A stretch of 64,000 nucleotides of DNA, from contig JAPDRN010000116.1 in NCBI GenBank assembly GCA_030247855.1, forward strand, positions 42,846 to 106,845, written 5' to 3'. The notes beneath the pieces are model-generated. The model saw nothing but the letters and a program-made list of their open reading frames with translations. It did not search any database and was not told the DNA's origin. Made by a program: the position numbers and the translations under genes. Below are positions 1 to 9,609 of the stretch, one piece after another. Source of the stretch: Knufia peltigerae (Eukaryota > Ascomycota > Eurotiomycetes > Chaetothyriales > Trichomeriaceae). How positions within the stretch are numbered: the first letter of the stretch is position 1; every line of letters begins with the position of its first letter.

Positions 1-3
1 AGT

Positions 4-325
4 ACCAACCATCCCTTGCCTTGAACCAAAGCGAGGCTTGCAGCTGAAATTTCTCTGTGCAGGGCCAAGCAGCAAGCAATCTCACCGACAGAGGCCTCTT
101 GGACTCGAAAGCGACAATGGTCCATCGCGGCACGCGGAAGACAAGCAACAATGTTGCAAGGGTACGTCCAATAGCACCAACCATCCCTTGCCTTTGAACC
201 AAAGTGAGGCTTGCAGCAACGCATCAAGCTGACTGAGAGTGCAGGGCCAGACAAGTCTCTTGACTCGAAAAAGCGGGAAGCGGTGACCGCGGCAACACGG
301 AAGACGCGAGCAAAAATTGTCGCAG
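4..325. repeat. Imperfect direct duplication at window start
   Basis: Bases 4-160 and 177-325 are diverged copies of each other. Shared text includes accaaccatcccttgcc, a caaag(c/t)gaggcttgcag stretch, gtgcagggcca and ggactcgaaa/tgactcgaaa. The caaag(c/t)gaggc word also recurs in the degenerate arrays at 32-33 kb. No gene is recognised here; the overlapping open frames look incidental. Confidence 0.65.
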
Positions 326-1138
326 CAGGGGTTCAACCAATGGTACCATCAATCACATCAATCACATGCACTCCGAAACGAGTGCGGCTGGCTAAGTGTT
401 CCAGACCCCCGCCTCGTCACAGTGGTTGCCTTTCTCATTTGGCCGCACCTCTCGTGTCATCACATTTGCCAAGCCCGCAAACCACGCAAACCACGCAAAC
501 AATCGAAAAAGCAAGGCGAGACCCTTGCATTTCTCATTTCCGGGCGCGTGCCCTGCAAAAAAAGAAAAGGAGAAGGAAATTGCGCCCCCTCTCCCTCACC
601 GCCAGCCGGGGAATCATTGCCCAATTTCAGAAACTGACACACACAGGTAGAAACCGTGGGAATTCGAAATGGTTCGTTGGGAAACACATCTTCCAGACGA
701 CGCGACGTGTGAACAAGATTTTCTTGGTCCAAACCGAAAAGCAAAAAGGCAACAAGCTTCCGTCTCACAAAGTGGAGGGGTGGGAATCGATCGGGGTGCT
801 ACGGAGTACAATCTACGGGGTAAGAAAGCTTTTTTGGTGGGTGGCCACGGCGGCCCCAACCCGTCGGCTGATTTTCGCCGCCAAAACGGTGGCCGTGCGA
901 CAAGCTCTACCCGCCCAGAAACCGGATCACGTGTGGGAGGCAAGCGAATTTTTCGGGTGAGTGAACAACTATTGTCCGTTGGAGTACTCGGTAAGTACCC
1001 TATGGTATTGACCACCACTTGGAGGTACGGACTAACTACTTTCAATTCCCGATTCGGAGTTGAATAGCTCTCAGTGTGAGAGAGCAGCTTTCAATGTGAT
1101 CTCTTGTCTTGCAGCAGAGAGTCATCAATCAATCTCTC
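326..1138. other. No recognisable gene
   Basis: Several overlapping frames stay open on both strands but none shows a domain, splice structure or composition I recognise. A tacggagtac motif near 807 is of a type that recurs across the window. Confidence 0.5.
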
Positions 1139-1183
1139 CTGTTCTGTTCTGTTCTGTTCTGTTCTGTTCTGTTCTGTTCTGTT
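1139..1183. repeat. (GTTCT)n microsatellite
   Basis: About nine uninterrupted copies of a pentanucleotide (tgttc/gttct). Confidence 0.95.
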
Positions 1184-1852
1184 CAATGTGAAAACACCAA
1201 AAAGTGTTCTTGTTTGCTTTGCTTCGCTCACTTGCCAATCAATGCTTGCGACACCACCACCCGGTATCGACCCATGCCTGCACTGCAACTGCAACCGCAC
1301 CCAAATTGCCATCTTGCCATCTTGCCACCCAGGTGCCATCTGCCATGCGACACCCCTAGCTTCCATTTCGACATGACCGAGTAGTACTCCGTGTGTGTCC
1401 ATGTGCGTGTGTGTGACCCCTTTGCTCCGGTGAGCGTCAATCACGCGTTGAAGTCGATGAGGCCACTAAAGTCCAAGTCGAAAGGGTCAAAGTCGTCTTG
1501 GACGATGCGAGGGTCGAAGCCGAGCCTCGAACGAAGCCTGCTGGTCGGCCGTGACAGTCGCAATGGTGCGATAAGCTCTCCCGCTAGAAGCCGCATCATG
1601 ACTGTACGCATCACGACTGCAGGACTTTTACGGCAAGCGAAAATTGTTTCTTGTTACTAGGTCATGTTGTGCATAATAATTCATGATGTGTCCTAAGGGA
1701 TTCCCCAGGACAGTCGTTACAAGCAGCACCCTGCGATGACTGATTTGTAGGATAAAATGTAACACTTGCTGTTTCTGAGACGTTTCTATCGCACCGCGGT
1801 GCCCTTCTTATTTGCTCTACCCCATTCAGCAGCCTTGATACGAGAGGCAAAT

Positions 1853-2004
1853 TGTCAGGATCATTATCATGTGACTAGTGCTGCCTGCTGTCGCGCTAGG
1901 GCTTGCCTCGGCCTGCGCGCGCACGACACTGCGCTGCGTCCTCAACACCTAGTTTAGTCCTTCCTCCGTACTGCATTCTATCGATTCAAACGCATGTTGT
2001 GATA
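1853..2004 (-). repeat. LTR-like 160-bp repeat, copy 1
   Basis: Starts TGTCAGGATC and continues through the shared landmarks ATGTGACTAGTGC, CTCGGCCTGCGCGC, ACACTGCGCTGCG and CTCAACACCTAGTTTAG, ending with a degraded CGCATGTTGTGATA. The landmarks match the well-bounded copy at 53877-54039. No target-site duplication is visible. Confidence 0.7.
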
Positions 2005-2245
2005 TCAGTACTCAAGTCATGCATGCGTAAGTAATTGGACCACAATATGAAGAACAAATTTCGGAGAAATATCAGCTTGGGGAAAGGGATCAGACATTGA
2101 CTTATCAGAAACGGCCACTGAACCTACATTCTTTGTATGAACCAAGAACAGCACATTCCTTGTCAGAAACATACGACGCCCCTGTTTCTGTACTGAAGAC
2201 CTGCCCTGCGACCCGACTGAAAGATTCCTGATGCGGGCTCTTTCT

Positions 2246-3090
2246 TTATTCACTTCTGCGACCTTCAGCACAAATGTCGTTACCGCACTTGAACATCTTG
2301 CTCGAAGGCTTCTCGAGTTCCAACAAGACCTCACCAGAAGCTGACACCGTGAGTTCTCTGTCAGACCTGCAACTTAGATACCCGTGCCTGACCAAAGCAA
2401 GTAGAGAACTTTCACACACCGTGTACCCAATCCTCCTTGAAGAACCTGTTTTGCGACTGCTTTTGTGAAAACGAAGAGCTCGGCGCAAGCGCTGGAAGAT
2501 TGCGCGAAGCAAATCAGCTCCGAGGATCACGTTGAAGGAACGGGTATCCCCTTTGGGTTTTAAGAAGCCTTTGGGCTCAGTGTGAATAATTCTGAACATT
2601 GCCGACCTCAAAGATACCTTACGATAGTGGCAAGCCAGACTCTGCTGCTTCGTTGTGGCCTGACCGGGTCTGCATATTCGGATTCAGAGATTCGTCGCTT
2701 TAGGGGATATCTGCGCACATGGGTCATTAGCATCTGAGTATAATCTTGCAGCAAGCAACGGCAAATATCAGGAAACGCATCATCCAGAACAACTTCCTTA
2801 TCACCCGTTGAAATGTGCTCTGGTACAGTCTCAGAACAAGACCATCATTACTCATATTGAGATGCTCATTCCTTCAGCAGCAATGCTTCAAGATTTCGTA
2901 TGCTCTCTGTGCGCAATCTGCGCAGCCATCTGTGATTGAATCCTGCAAATGGCAGGTGGTGAAGCTCCACGACACGCTGATACACCTCACCGCCTACGAT
3001 TTCCTGCCGCTTCAGTGACGACAAAGTGAATTGAATACACTGAATTGCAGAAATTTCAATTCTTATTGAATGTTCAATGAAAATTTCCAT
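2246..3090 (-). CDS. Possible divergent hypothetical gene, partial
   Basis: Two open stretches on the minus strand lie upstream of, and divergent from, the HMG-box gene. One begins with an ATG at 3090 (MEIFIEHS...). The other, about 2590-2246, reads coherently (...FNVILGADLLRAIFQ...) and may begin after a splice acceptor ttcag near 2590. The stretch between them has stops, so either several introns or decay is needed. I do not recognise the protein and give no function. It could equally be a decayed neighbour. Confidence 0.22.
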
Positions 3091-3317
3091 GGTGACAGCA
3101 AAATTCACTTTGCTCGCTGCCCAGTTTCCTCATACAAAAACATCACTTCATCATCCTTCCCTTCCGAATTCTTTTGCACAATCTCATCCCAAACCACTTC
3201 TTCATCATCCAACATTCTGTTCCCGCATTTGCATTGACTTGACTACAACCACTCTTCGTCTTGTAAGTGCCACTCCCAGGTTGATCGGCTCGTGCTGACA
3301 TCGACTGCAAGCGCTTC

Positions 3318-4631
3318 ATGATGGAAAGCAACCCCCTCTCTAGCGTTAACCCAAGTGGTCTGACGAAGCACGAACTCAAGTCGATCTGGTCGATGGCCAA
3401 GGCCGCTTTTGCATCTAACAAGGACCATCTCATCATTCCATCTTTCGTGGCTGAAAGACTCACCGAAAACCAACTTCTTGAGCTCAAGACCAACTTCAGG
3501 TAAGAAGAAGCCAGCTTGGGTTGTTCTCTGGCTAAATCATACAGTTCACACTTTGGAAATGTCAACATCATGACTTTCACGGACGAAGCTAGCGAACTCT
3601 ATCATATCTGCAAAGCCCCTGAAGCCACGGCCAGCCCTGACAATCCTACGACTGTCAGTTCTTCTGCAGATAGTCCAGGATTGTCTTTCGACTCAGCTTC
3701 AAGCACCATTCACCCATCTGGCTTCGCGGGAACTGGTCACACCAAAGCCCCAGCACGTCCAGTCAAACAACTTCGACTTCCTGGCAAGAAGGCCCGAGTC
3801 CCTCGCCCCCCCAATGCCTTCATTCTGTATCGCAAGGACCATCATCCTGCTCTCAAAGCTGTGCAACCCGATCTACCAAACAATGCCATCTCTGTCATTC
3901 TGGGCAAACAGTGGAATCAGGAGAATGAAGAGACCAAGGATCGTTACAAGACAATGGCTGATATCATCAAAGCTCAGCATGCCAGAGCTAATCCTGGATA
4001 TCAGTACTCGCCTCGCAAGCCTTCTGAGAAGAAGCGCCGCATGACAGCTAAGAAGCGCGCTCGTCTTAATGCAGCAAACACCGACTCTGATGCACTTTCC
4101 AACTCGGATTACGAGATGAGCGATGTTATCGGAAATTTCGATCATGAATTCTCTGGCAGCATGCCAAGTGATACCTCCGAGAACATGGTCAACGAAAATG
4201 TGCAATTTTCCACCATTGGCTCTACCAATGAGTCTGCTGACGCTGGTGGCTACGCTGGCCTCCGCTTGGTCGAACATGACGAATACTCCGACGATATGAC
4301 ATTGAAGGTGCCTACTGGTCACAAGTTCGTTGAAATGGACTACAATTCCCTCATCCGCAGTCTTTACACGACCATGGCCAGCCAGAGTGAGCCTGGATTG
4401 AGCAACGAGATCACATGCTCTACCCCAGCTCCGGTCCGCGCCACGTACGCCGAGCTACACGCCAGTCCAGCGTGGGAGGAATTCGAGGCGGACCGCAAGT
4501 TCGTCGAGGCGAGTCTCGCGGCACCGACCAACGAGGCCACCGAGGTCCTCAACACCGAGGTGTTTGACACCGAGGTCGAGCAGCAGGTCTGGAGAGCCGA
4601 GTTTGACAAGATCCTCTGGATGTTTGACTGA
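3318..4631 (+). CDS. MAT1-2-1-like HMG-box protein
   Basis: Exons 3318-3499 and 3545-4631 are joined across a 45-nt intron (gtaaga...ctaaat...acag), giving 422 aa. The join reads ...LELKTNF-S-SHFGNVNI.... A MATA_HMG box lies at about residues 146-220 (VPRPPNAFILYRKDHHP, then ISVILGKQW, then GYQYSPRKPSEKKRR), close to the signature of ascomycete MAT1-2-1 mating-type regulators. The roughly 80-residue N-terminal region (KSIW..., IIPSFVAERL..., SHFGNVNI) also resembles the MAT1-2-1 N-terminus, which argues against a generic HMG protein. Family members bind DNA in the nucleus and specify mating identity. The Ser codon in ISVI (residue 177), normally interrupted by the conserved intron in MAT1-2-1, is uninterrupted. 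No SLA2, APN2 or COX13 flank is visible in the window. The C-terminus is acidic and repetitive (NTEVFDTEVEQQVW). It could be the mating-type gene, a relocated copy, or a paralogous MATA_HMG regulator. Confidence 0.85.
3500..3544 (+). other. Intron in the HMG-box gene
   Basis: Donor GTAAGA at 3500, putative branch site GCTAAAT at 3531 and acceptor ACAG ending at 3544. Removing the 45 nt joins two frames (phase 2) into one ORF with no internal stop, which supports the model. Confidence 0.8.
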
Positions 4632-4928
4632 GCAGGCAACCGTGATCAAGTGTGTGTTCATGATCGTCGTCAACAGACACGAGATACCTGCGAAGGCTCC
4701 CGAAGTTTTTTCAATCATGCATGGGCATTGGCAGCATCACCGGCTCGCTAGCTAGCTGCGTTGGCTGGATGGCCGGTGACTGAGCTCTGCCCCCAATCCC
4801 CCCCAGACACTCTCTTTTTCTCTGGTCGACGACTTTCGACAAACCGGTCTCGGGAAGAACGAGAACAAAATGTCGTGTGAGCTATCGAGTCTTTCTTTTT
4901 CTTTTCTTTTTCCCTGAAATTGTATCAA

Positions 4929-5115
4929 CAACAACGGCACGGCACAGCACGGCACAGCATAGAACAGAACAGCACAGCACAAATCATTGGCATTGGCATT
5001 GGCATGGACACTTTGCATCAAAACCCCCCTCAGACATCGAGCGCAGGCAATAGCACGACAGCGCAGGCACAGGACACCAGCGCAGGCAACGGCAAAACAG
5101 CGCAGGCAACATCAC
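4929..5115. repeat. Cluster of short tandem repeats
   Basis: Three neighbouring low-complexity runs: cacggcacag-type repeats (about 4932-4980), attggc hexamers (about 4984-5003), and an agcgcaggca minisatellite (about 5038-5112, four degenerate units). No gene is seen between 4632 and 5820. Confidence 0.8.
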
Positions 5116-5819
5116 GACAACGCCGACGTTGGACCATTTGCACCTGCAATCATTGCACGACACATTTTCAGATCACAACCCCCTTCTTCTGCGGCTTTGT
5201 TTCCTTGTTTCGACGACATCGGAGAGAGATGATAACGACGACTGGCTGGCAACCTAAACCGAAAGACCCGGAGAAAAAAAAATCTTGTCCCTTTATGTTT
5301 TTGCTTTTTTTGCGCGCACACGACACGCGCACACCCAGTTGCGAGACACAATCGAACATCACACCACATCGGACCACCACCATGGCGAAAGGCGAAAGGG
5401 AAGGAAAGGAAGGAAGGATTTCTTGAGGACGGACCAGGAAAAAGGGACCATCTGGTCAAGGTGACATTTTGATGGCGTTGGGAAACGGCAAAGGATGATC
5501 GGAATGGTCTCTCGGTCGGACAAGGTCTCTTGGGATTTTTCTTTTGGACTCTTTAGTCGTGGGTCATGGGGTCATGGGTCATGGGGAATGATGGGAATGG
5601 ATGGATCGTGGAGATGGCAACAGACGAGTCCACTGGAGTCGTGGATTGATTGAATCAATTGCTCATGAGCTGATAGAAGAAAAATAAGAAAATGGAAAGA
5701 CTTGTTTCCACCAAATCGGAGCATGGCAACAGAGAAGCCAGTGGGAGTGGTGATTGATCGAATTGCTCATGGGAAGAAGACCCAAATCGTTGGGGTTTCT
5801 TTGGCCATGGACTGGTGAA

Positions 5820-6052
5820 ATGTTGTCGTCCGCAGTTTGAAGTGTCCGCAGTCTGGGGTGTTAGTCCGCAGTCTGCAAGTCCGCAGTCTTGGGTTGTTAG
5901 TCCACAGTCTGCAAGTGTCCACAGTCTCGAGTGTTGGTCCACAGGCTAAAGTGTCCACAGTCTGCAAGTCCGCAGTCTTGGGTTGTTCAGTCCACAGTCT
6001 GAAGTGTGTGCAGTTTCGGATCTTGTCCGCAGTTTCGGATGCGATTTCGCAG
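5820..6052. repeat. GTCCGCAGTCT minisatellite
   Basis: More than ten degenerate units of (a)gtcc(g/a)cagtct separated by short spacers (gcaag, tgggttgtt, tgaagt) form higher-order units of 30-40 bp. The open frames across it are a by-product of the repeat. Confidence 0.85.
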
Positions 6053-6529
6053 TCCATGCAAGGGTTTGGGCCGCGCCCCTGTCTGGGAGTGGGTAAGTTC
6101 AGGTGTGACAGAAGGTAATGGTACCGGGGGGGTGGTTTCAGGTGCGACAGGAAGGAATTTGGGGGCGTCAGCCACGTCGTCTAATATCCCCAAAACGGAC
6201 ACGTCAGGTCAGTTCTATCGGTTTGGCGATCCCTTTGCCTTTCTCGTTCATCCTCTCGAAAGATCCTACGGAGTAGCTTTTCAGTCAGTTCGGCCTTTCA
6301 TCCCGATGGTGAGTTGACTTTCCTGACCCCCAAGGCATTATATTATGGGCGTCGTCAAGCCACATCGCCGGAAATGGCCAAAACGGAGATGTCATGGGCA
6401 GTTGATCGGTTGACGATCTCTTTTCGCTTTTCCGTTCAGCCTTTTTCAATCAGTCCTTCCCCCCCCCCTCACTTGACCTCTAGCAGCGCAGCCCGTCGCA
6501 GTTATCTATCGGTGGCCATCTTCTCAGCT

Positions 6530-6655
6530 CTTCGTTGCAGCCTTTTTGTTGCAGCTCTTCGTTGCAGCTTTCGATCGTAGCTTTCGATCCCAGCTTTTCG
6601 TTCCAGCTTTTCGTTCCAGCTTTTCGTTCCAGCTTTTCGTTCCAGCCTCTCGAAA
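6530..6655. repeat. 13-bp tandem repeat upstream of the Clr5 ORF
   Basis: A run of agcttttcgttcc units (13 bp, about five near-perfect copies from 6590) is preceded by related cttcgttgcagc words. It ends about 70 bp before the ATG at 6723, in the likely promoter or 5' leader. A frame stays open through it, but its SFQLFVPAFRS-type translation is repeat-derived, so I did not extend the gene into it. Confidence 0.8.
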
Positions 6656-6722
6656 ATCCCATCCCAAGAAAGGTTCGGTTGAGCCGTGGCAATCCCACGA
6701 TCGACCTTGGGCAAAAAGAAAG

Positions 6723-7292
6723 ATGAAGGGCAGTCCAAACGCGACGACCAAACTTCACCCGAGGCGCTCGTGGAATCGATGGAGGGATACGATCGGTCAC
6801 TTGTACCTCGACGAGAACTGGACGATGCCGGAGATTGCGACGCATTTGACGTCGTACGGCATGGTGTGCAACCACCGACAGATCAAGAACCGACTCAAGG
6901 ACTGGGGCTGGGAACTCAAAAAGACACCGACCCGACACTACCTGGCGATGATGGCGGTGGCCGAAGAGATGCGAAAAGACGGCGACGACGACGACATTGT
7001 GTTTCGGGTGCCGAAGCGTCGAAGCACGGAACATTACGACCTCAAGAGGGTCAGCAGGGCATGCCTGAGGGCGAAGAAGAGGTTAGACGAAGTTCAGAAG
7101 GACTTTGCCCTCCCGTCGGTCGAAGATGCCCGCCTGGTGCTCGAGGACGCCGGCATCACGGCGGATTTCGTCCGGATGTCGACCGCTCTGGAGGTCTCCA
7201 GAGACTCGGAAGGGAGATTGATGGTCGAGGATTCTCCCCCGACGGCGGTCCGGAGATCTGTCCTGCGGATCGACGAGTTGTGTACGAGTTGA
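6723..7292 (+). CDS. Small Clr5-domain protein
   Basis: A single-exon ORF of 189 aa. Residues about 17-66 (WNRWRDTIGHLYLDENWTMP through NRLKDWGWELKK) match the fungal Clr5 domain pattern: an initial Trp, an LYL.E...T..EI segment, and a terminal QIK.RLK.WG motif. Clr5 domains are helix-turn-helix-like modules at the N-termini of many ascomycete proteins, named from fission yeast Clr5; molecular roles are mostly unknown. I chose the ATG at 6723 because it lies just before the domain, whereas the upstream open frame runs through a 13-bp tandem repeat. The C-terminal half is charged and has no domain I recognise, so the protein is short for the family and may be a truncated copy. It lies between repeats. 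Confidence 0.65.
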   Translation: MKGSPNATTKLHPRRSWNRWRDTIGHLYLDENWTMPEIATHLTSYGMVCNHRQIKNRLKDWGWELKKTPTRHYLAMMAVAEEMRKDGDDDDIVFRVPKRRSTEHYDLKRVSRACLRAKKRLDEVQKDFALPSVEDARLVLEDAGITADFVRMSTALEVSRDSEGRLMVEDSPPTAVRRSVLRIDELCTS

Positions 7293-7385
7293 ATGACGGG
7301 AGGTTTGTTGGGTAGTTGGCGACGGGTGGCAGGGTGTTTTTGGGGTTTTTTCGGGGGTCTGAAGCATGGTTGAAAACCAGCTGTG

Positions 7386-7411
7386 TATGGGTATTGGGTA
7401 TTGGGTATTGG
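7386..7411. repeat. (GTATTGG) short tandem repeat
   Basis: Three to four copies of gggtatt in the 3' region of the Clr5 ORF. Confidence 0.8.
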
Positions 7412-7497
7412 GAAAGATGATTGACGACTTGTTTTGTTTTTGAAATTGAGGAGGAATTCTAGTCATGAAGGAGGGTTGAGTTTTGGTTTGAAGGTGT

Positions 7498-7602
7498 TTG
7501 GATGAGGCCGGAACGCAGTCTTGTCTTGTTGTGTTGGATGAGGCCGGAACGCAGTCTTGTCTTGTGTGTTGGATGAGGCCTCAGCGCAGTCTTGTGAGAG
7601 TA
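7498..7602. repeat. Three tandem GATGAGGCC..CGCAGTCTTGT units
   Basis: Three copies of about 40-47 bp (ggatgaggccggaacgcagt...). The core matches the GAGGCCGCAGCGCAGTCTTG core of the dispersed LTR-like repeat, and as in copies at 39.5 and 51 kb it is followed by the GCTGCTTTT module. This looks like local amplification of part of that repeat. Confidence 0.7.
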
Positions 7603-7613
7603 TCGTGTTTGTT

Positions 7614-8090
7614 CGCTGCTTTTAATTGTTGGCCTGGTCAGTTTTAATTTTTCTTTACTCGGTAATAGCAGCCAGGAATCATTTCACAATGTCAATCATG
7701 CTTAAGAGGTTGCAAAGAATAAACTCGAGACAAATAGAACTTACCATCACATCAACTGCAAAGGTCTCAAAGACGCTCGACGTGCTGACAAGGGAGACAT
7801 GGTTGAAAGGCTTAGCTCCATCATGTCGTCGTTGTCGAGACATTTGAACTTGTTGGTGGCCAGAAGAATTACTTCTTGAGTTGTGATGGCAAGAGGGATT
7901 ACTTTGTACTCCTATGGTGACGGAAGGACTTACCTGGATGACGACTTCCTTTGGGCTGTGAGGGGTAAAATTATTGAAATGGTGAGTCAAGTGAGGGGTA
8001 AGAAATCTGGAATGAAATTATTCCTGGCTGCTATTACCGAGTAAAGTGATATCAAAGACTGACTAAGCCAACCATCAAAAGCAGCGACCC
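7614..8090. mobile_element. MITE-like element with ~65-bp inverted repeats
   Basis: The left arm from 7614 (cgctgcttttaattgttgg ... ttactcggtaatagcagccaggaat) is the imperfect reverse complement of the right arm ending about 8090 (attcctggctgctattaccgagtaaag ... aaaagcagcg). The interior is about 340 bp and non-coding. No convincing target-site duplication is seen. Half-copies of the arm occur near 39610, 51025 and, inverted, 48430. Confidence 0.7.
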
Positions 8091-8152
8091 AAAAACAACC
8101 ACCCAACACAAAAAGACAAGAAAACCAAAAACCAAAAGACCTGGCAACATGC

Positions 8153-9439
8153 CTACTCGCCATCGGAGACCAGGTCGATGACCTCGACCATTTCTTGGTC
8201 AGCCACAACCTCGACCGTTGCTTGTTGGTAAGCCATAAACTGGATCGTGGCTGGGTCAACATGAACCTCGATCGTGTCTGGGTCAGTCACGACCTCGACC
8301 GTACCTTGTTGGTAAGGCGCCACCTCGATCGTGTCTGGGTCAGCGACGACCTCGTCCATTTCTTGGTCGGCCGGAAGCTCGTCAATGTCTCCGCCGGCGT
8401 AGAGGGTTCGGACCAGGTCGTCTTGAAACCCGGCCCTGCAGTGCGGACAAGAAGGGTTCTGGAGCAGCGTCTGGCCGATGCATACCCTGCAGTACGTGTG
8501 CCCGCACGGCAGGTAGGCATTCCTGAACGCCAGGTTGCAGATCTCGCACCGCAGAACCTCGAACGCGATCAGTCTTCGATTCGCCTCGGCCAGTTGGGCG
8601 GCCACGTCGGCAAGCCCACTGCTCAGTTGTGTCTTCTCCGCCAGCCGATCCTTCAAGAGGCGTGCCTGTTCATGCACCTTGGCTCGGCAGCGGGCCAAAT
8701 CGGCCTTTGTGACTTGTGCCTGCTCTTCGGTGGCCCGGATTTGCTCTTCCATGGCCCATGCTTGCTCTTGAAAGGTCTGTTGTTGCTCTCGCAACGTCTG
8801 CTCTTGCTCTCCCAAGGTCCGTTGTTGCTCTCGCAACGTCTGCTCTTGCTCTCGCATCGTCACTGAACGCCGCCGCAGTCGCACTTCCAACTCCTCTGCC
8901 AACCTTTTGCTGCTCCGAGACCGCTGTTCCGCCGACTCGGCTTGCTTTTCGGCGGCATTTGCCCGCTCTTGCCACTCTTGTGCCTGCCTTTTCCAGGTCT
9001 GCCCCTGCTCCGACACTGCGGCGAGGGTTTGTTGCAAGCTGTTTGCTCCCTCTAGAAGCAACTTGTACGCGTCTTGCGCATCGAGGTTGCCCGAGGGACG
9101 TTGCTGTCCGCCCACATTCGGAGCATCTGCCGTCACGAGGGGTTGTGAGGGCATGGTGGGAGGGGGCACGCGCTGTCCGCTGGCCGGCTGTCCACCGACC
9201 GGTGCCGGTGGCTTGGGCAACCTGGCTGGTGCCGATGGCGTGGGCGATTCGGCTTCTGACGAGGACGTGGACTCTTCCTCTTCGTTCGTCAAGGGCGTGG
9301 GCGCTCGGGGGACTTGAGTAAATACTTGCATCCTGGCTGCGCGGCTGGGGCCCGGATCACCCAAGGGCCATCTCGCGCTGACTTTGGTGCTGGCTTTGGC
9401 GCTGGCTTTGGCGCTGGCTTTTGGAGCCCTGCGAGGCAT
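8153..9439 (-). CDS. Coiled-coil C3HC4 RING protein, possible SUMO-targeted ubiquitin ligase
   Basis: Intronless ORF of 428 aa starting at the ATG at 9437-9439. Order: a basic Ala/Lys/Ser repeat at residues 7-20, a Pro/Ser-rich linker, a long coiled coil at about 115-290 with heptad repeats of the REQEQTL / REQQQTF type, and a C3HC4 RING at 298-334 (C298, C301, C312, H314, C317, C320, C331, C334; CEICNLAF...PCGHTYCRVC...CPHC). An acidic tail repeats DPDTIEV / TVEVV units and ends VEVIDLVSDGE. RING domains bind E2 enzymes as ubiquitin ligases. VIDLV followed by acidic residues fits a SUMO-interaction motif, and the upstream IEV/VEVV units could be weaker ones. A SUMO-targeted ligase role is inference; no known orthologue is recognised. 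It could equally be a lineage-specific RING protein. The coding frame is clean, unlike the decayed surroundings. Confidence 0.8.
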   Translation of the reverse strand: MPRRAPKASAKASAKASTKVSARWPLGDPGPSRAARMQVFTQVPRAPTPLTNEEEESTSSSEAESPTPSAPARLPKPPAPVGGQPASGQRVPPPTMPSQPLVTADAPNVGGQQRPSGNLDAQDAYKLLLEGANSLQQTLAAVSEQGQTWKRQAQEWQERANAAEKQAESAEQRSRSSKRLAEELEVRLRRRSVTMREQEQTLREQQRTLGEQEQTLREQQQTFQEQAWAMEEQIRATEEQAQVTKADLARCRAKVHEQARLLKDRLAEKTQLSSGLADVAAQLAEANRRLIAFEVLRCEICNLAFRNAYLPCGHTYCRVCIGQTLLQNPSCPHCRAGFQDDLVRTLYAGGDIDELPADQEMDEVVADPDTIEVAPYQQGTVEVVTDPDTIEVHVDPATIQFMAYQQATVEVVADQEMVEVIDLVSDGE

Positions 9440-9502
9440 CGTTCCTGGTGCGTCGTCGGTTGGCGTACCTCACCACAAGCGAGTCACGGCCTGGTTTCTA
9501 GA

Positions 9503-9590
9503 AAGAGACCGAGGACCGTCAGTTGGATCGTCACCGATGCGCCTAGAGAGAGATCGAGGACCGTCGGTGGGATCGTCACCGATGCACGAC
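9503..9590. repeat. Tandem duplication in the RING-gene promoter
   Basis: Two adjacent units of about 45 bp, each with gaggaccgtc, ggatcgtcaccgatgc and an agag.gaga.cgagg start, lie 65-150 bp upstream of the ATG at 9439. Confidence 0.75.
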
Positions 9591-9599
9591 ACTTTCAAT

Positions 9600-9609
9600 G
9601 GTATATATC
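9600..9609 (-). promoter_or_regulatory. Possible TATA box for the RING gene
   Basis: tatatat, about 165 bp upstream of the start codon, directly beyond the tandem duplication. It is the only TATA-like word in the adjacent upstream sequence. Weak support on its own. Confidence 0.3.

Noticed and set aside
211..960. 249-codon plus-strand open frame near the window start
   Set aside because: Composition is erratic, other long frames overlap it, it starts inside a duplicated repeat, and it shows no domain.
1441..1560. Minus-strand tail reading FDPFDLDFSGLIDFNA before a stop
   Set aside because: Looks like the acidic end of a regulator, but no upstream coding continues it convincingly; too short to annotate.
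6480..7034. 184-codon minus-strand frame opposite the Clr5 ORF
   Set aside because: Antisense to a recognisable domain and partly made of the 13-bp repeat.
8195..9321. Plus-strand frames of about 200 codons opposite the RING gene
   Set aside because: Mirror images of the heptad-repeat coding region (LLLSQRLLLLSQ-type translation); the minus strand has the RING motif.
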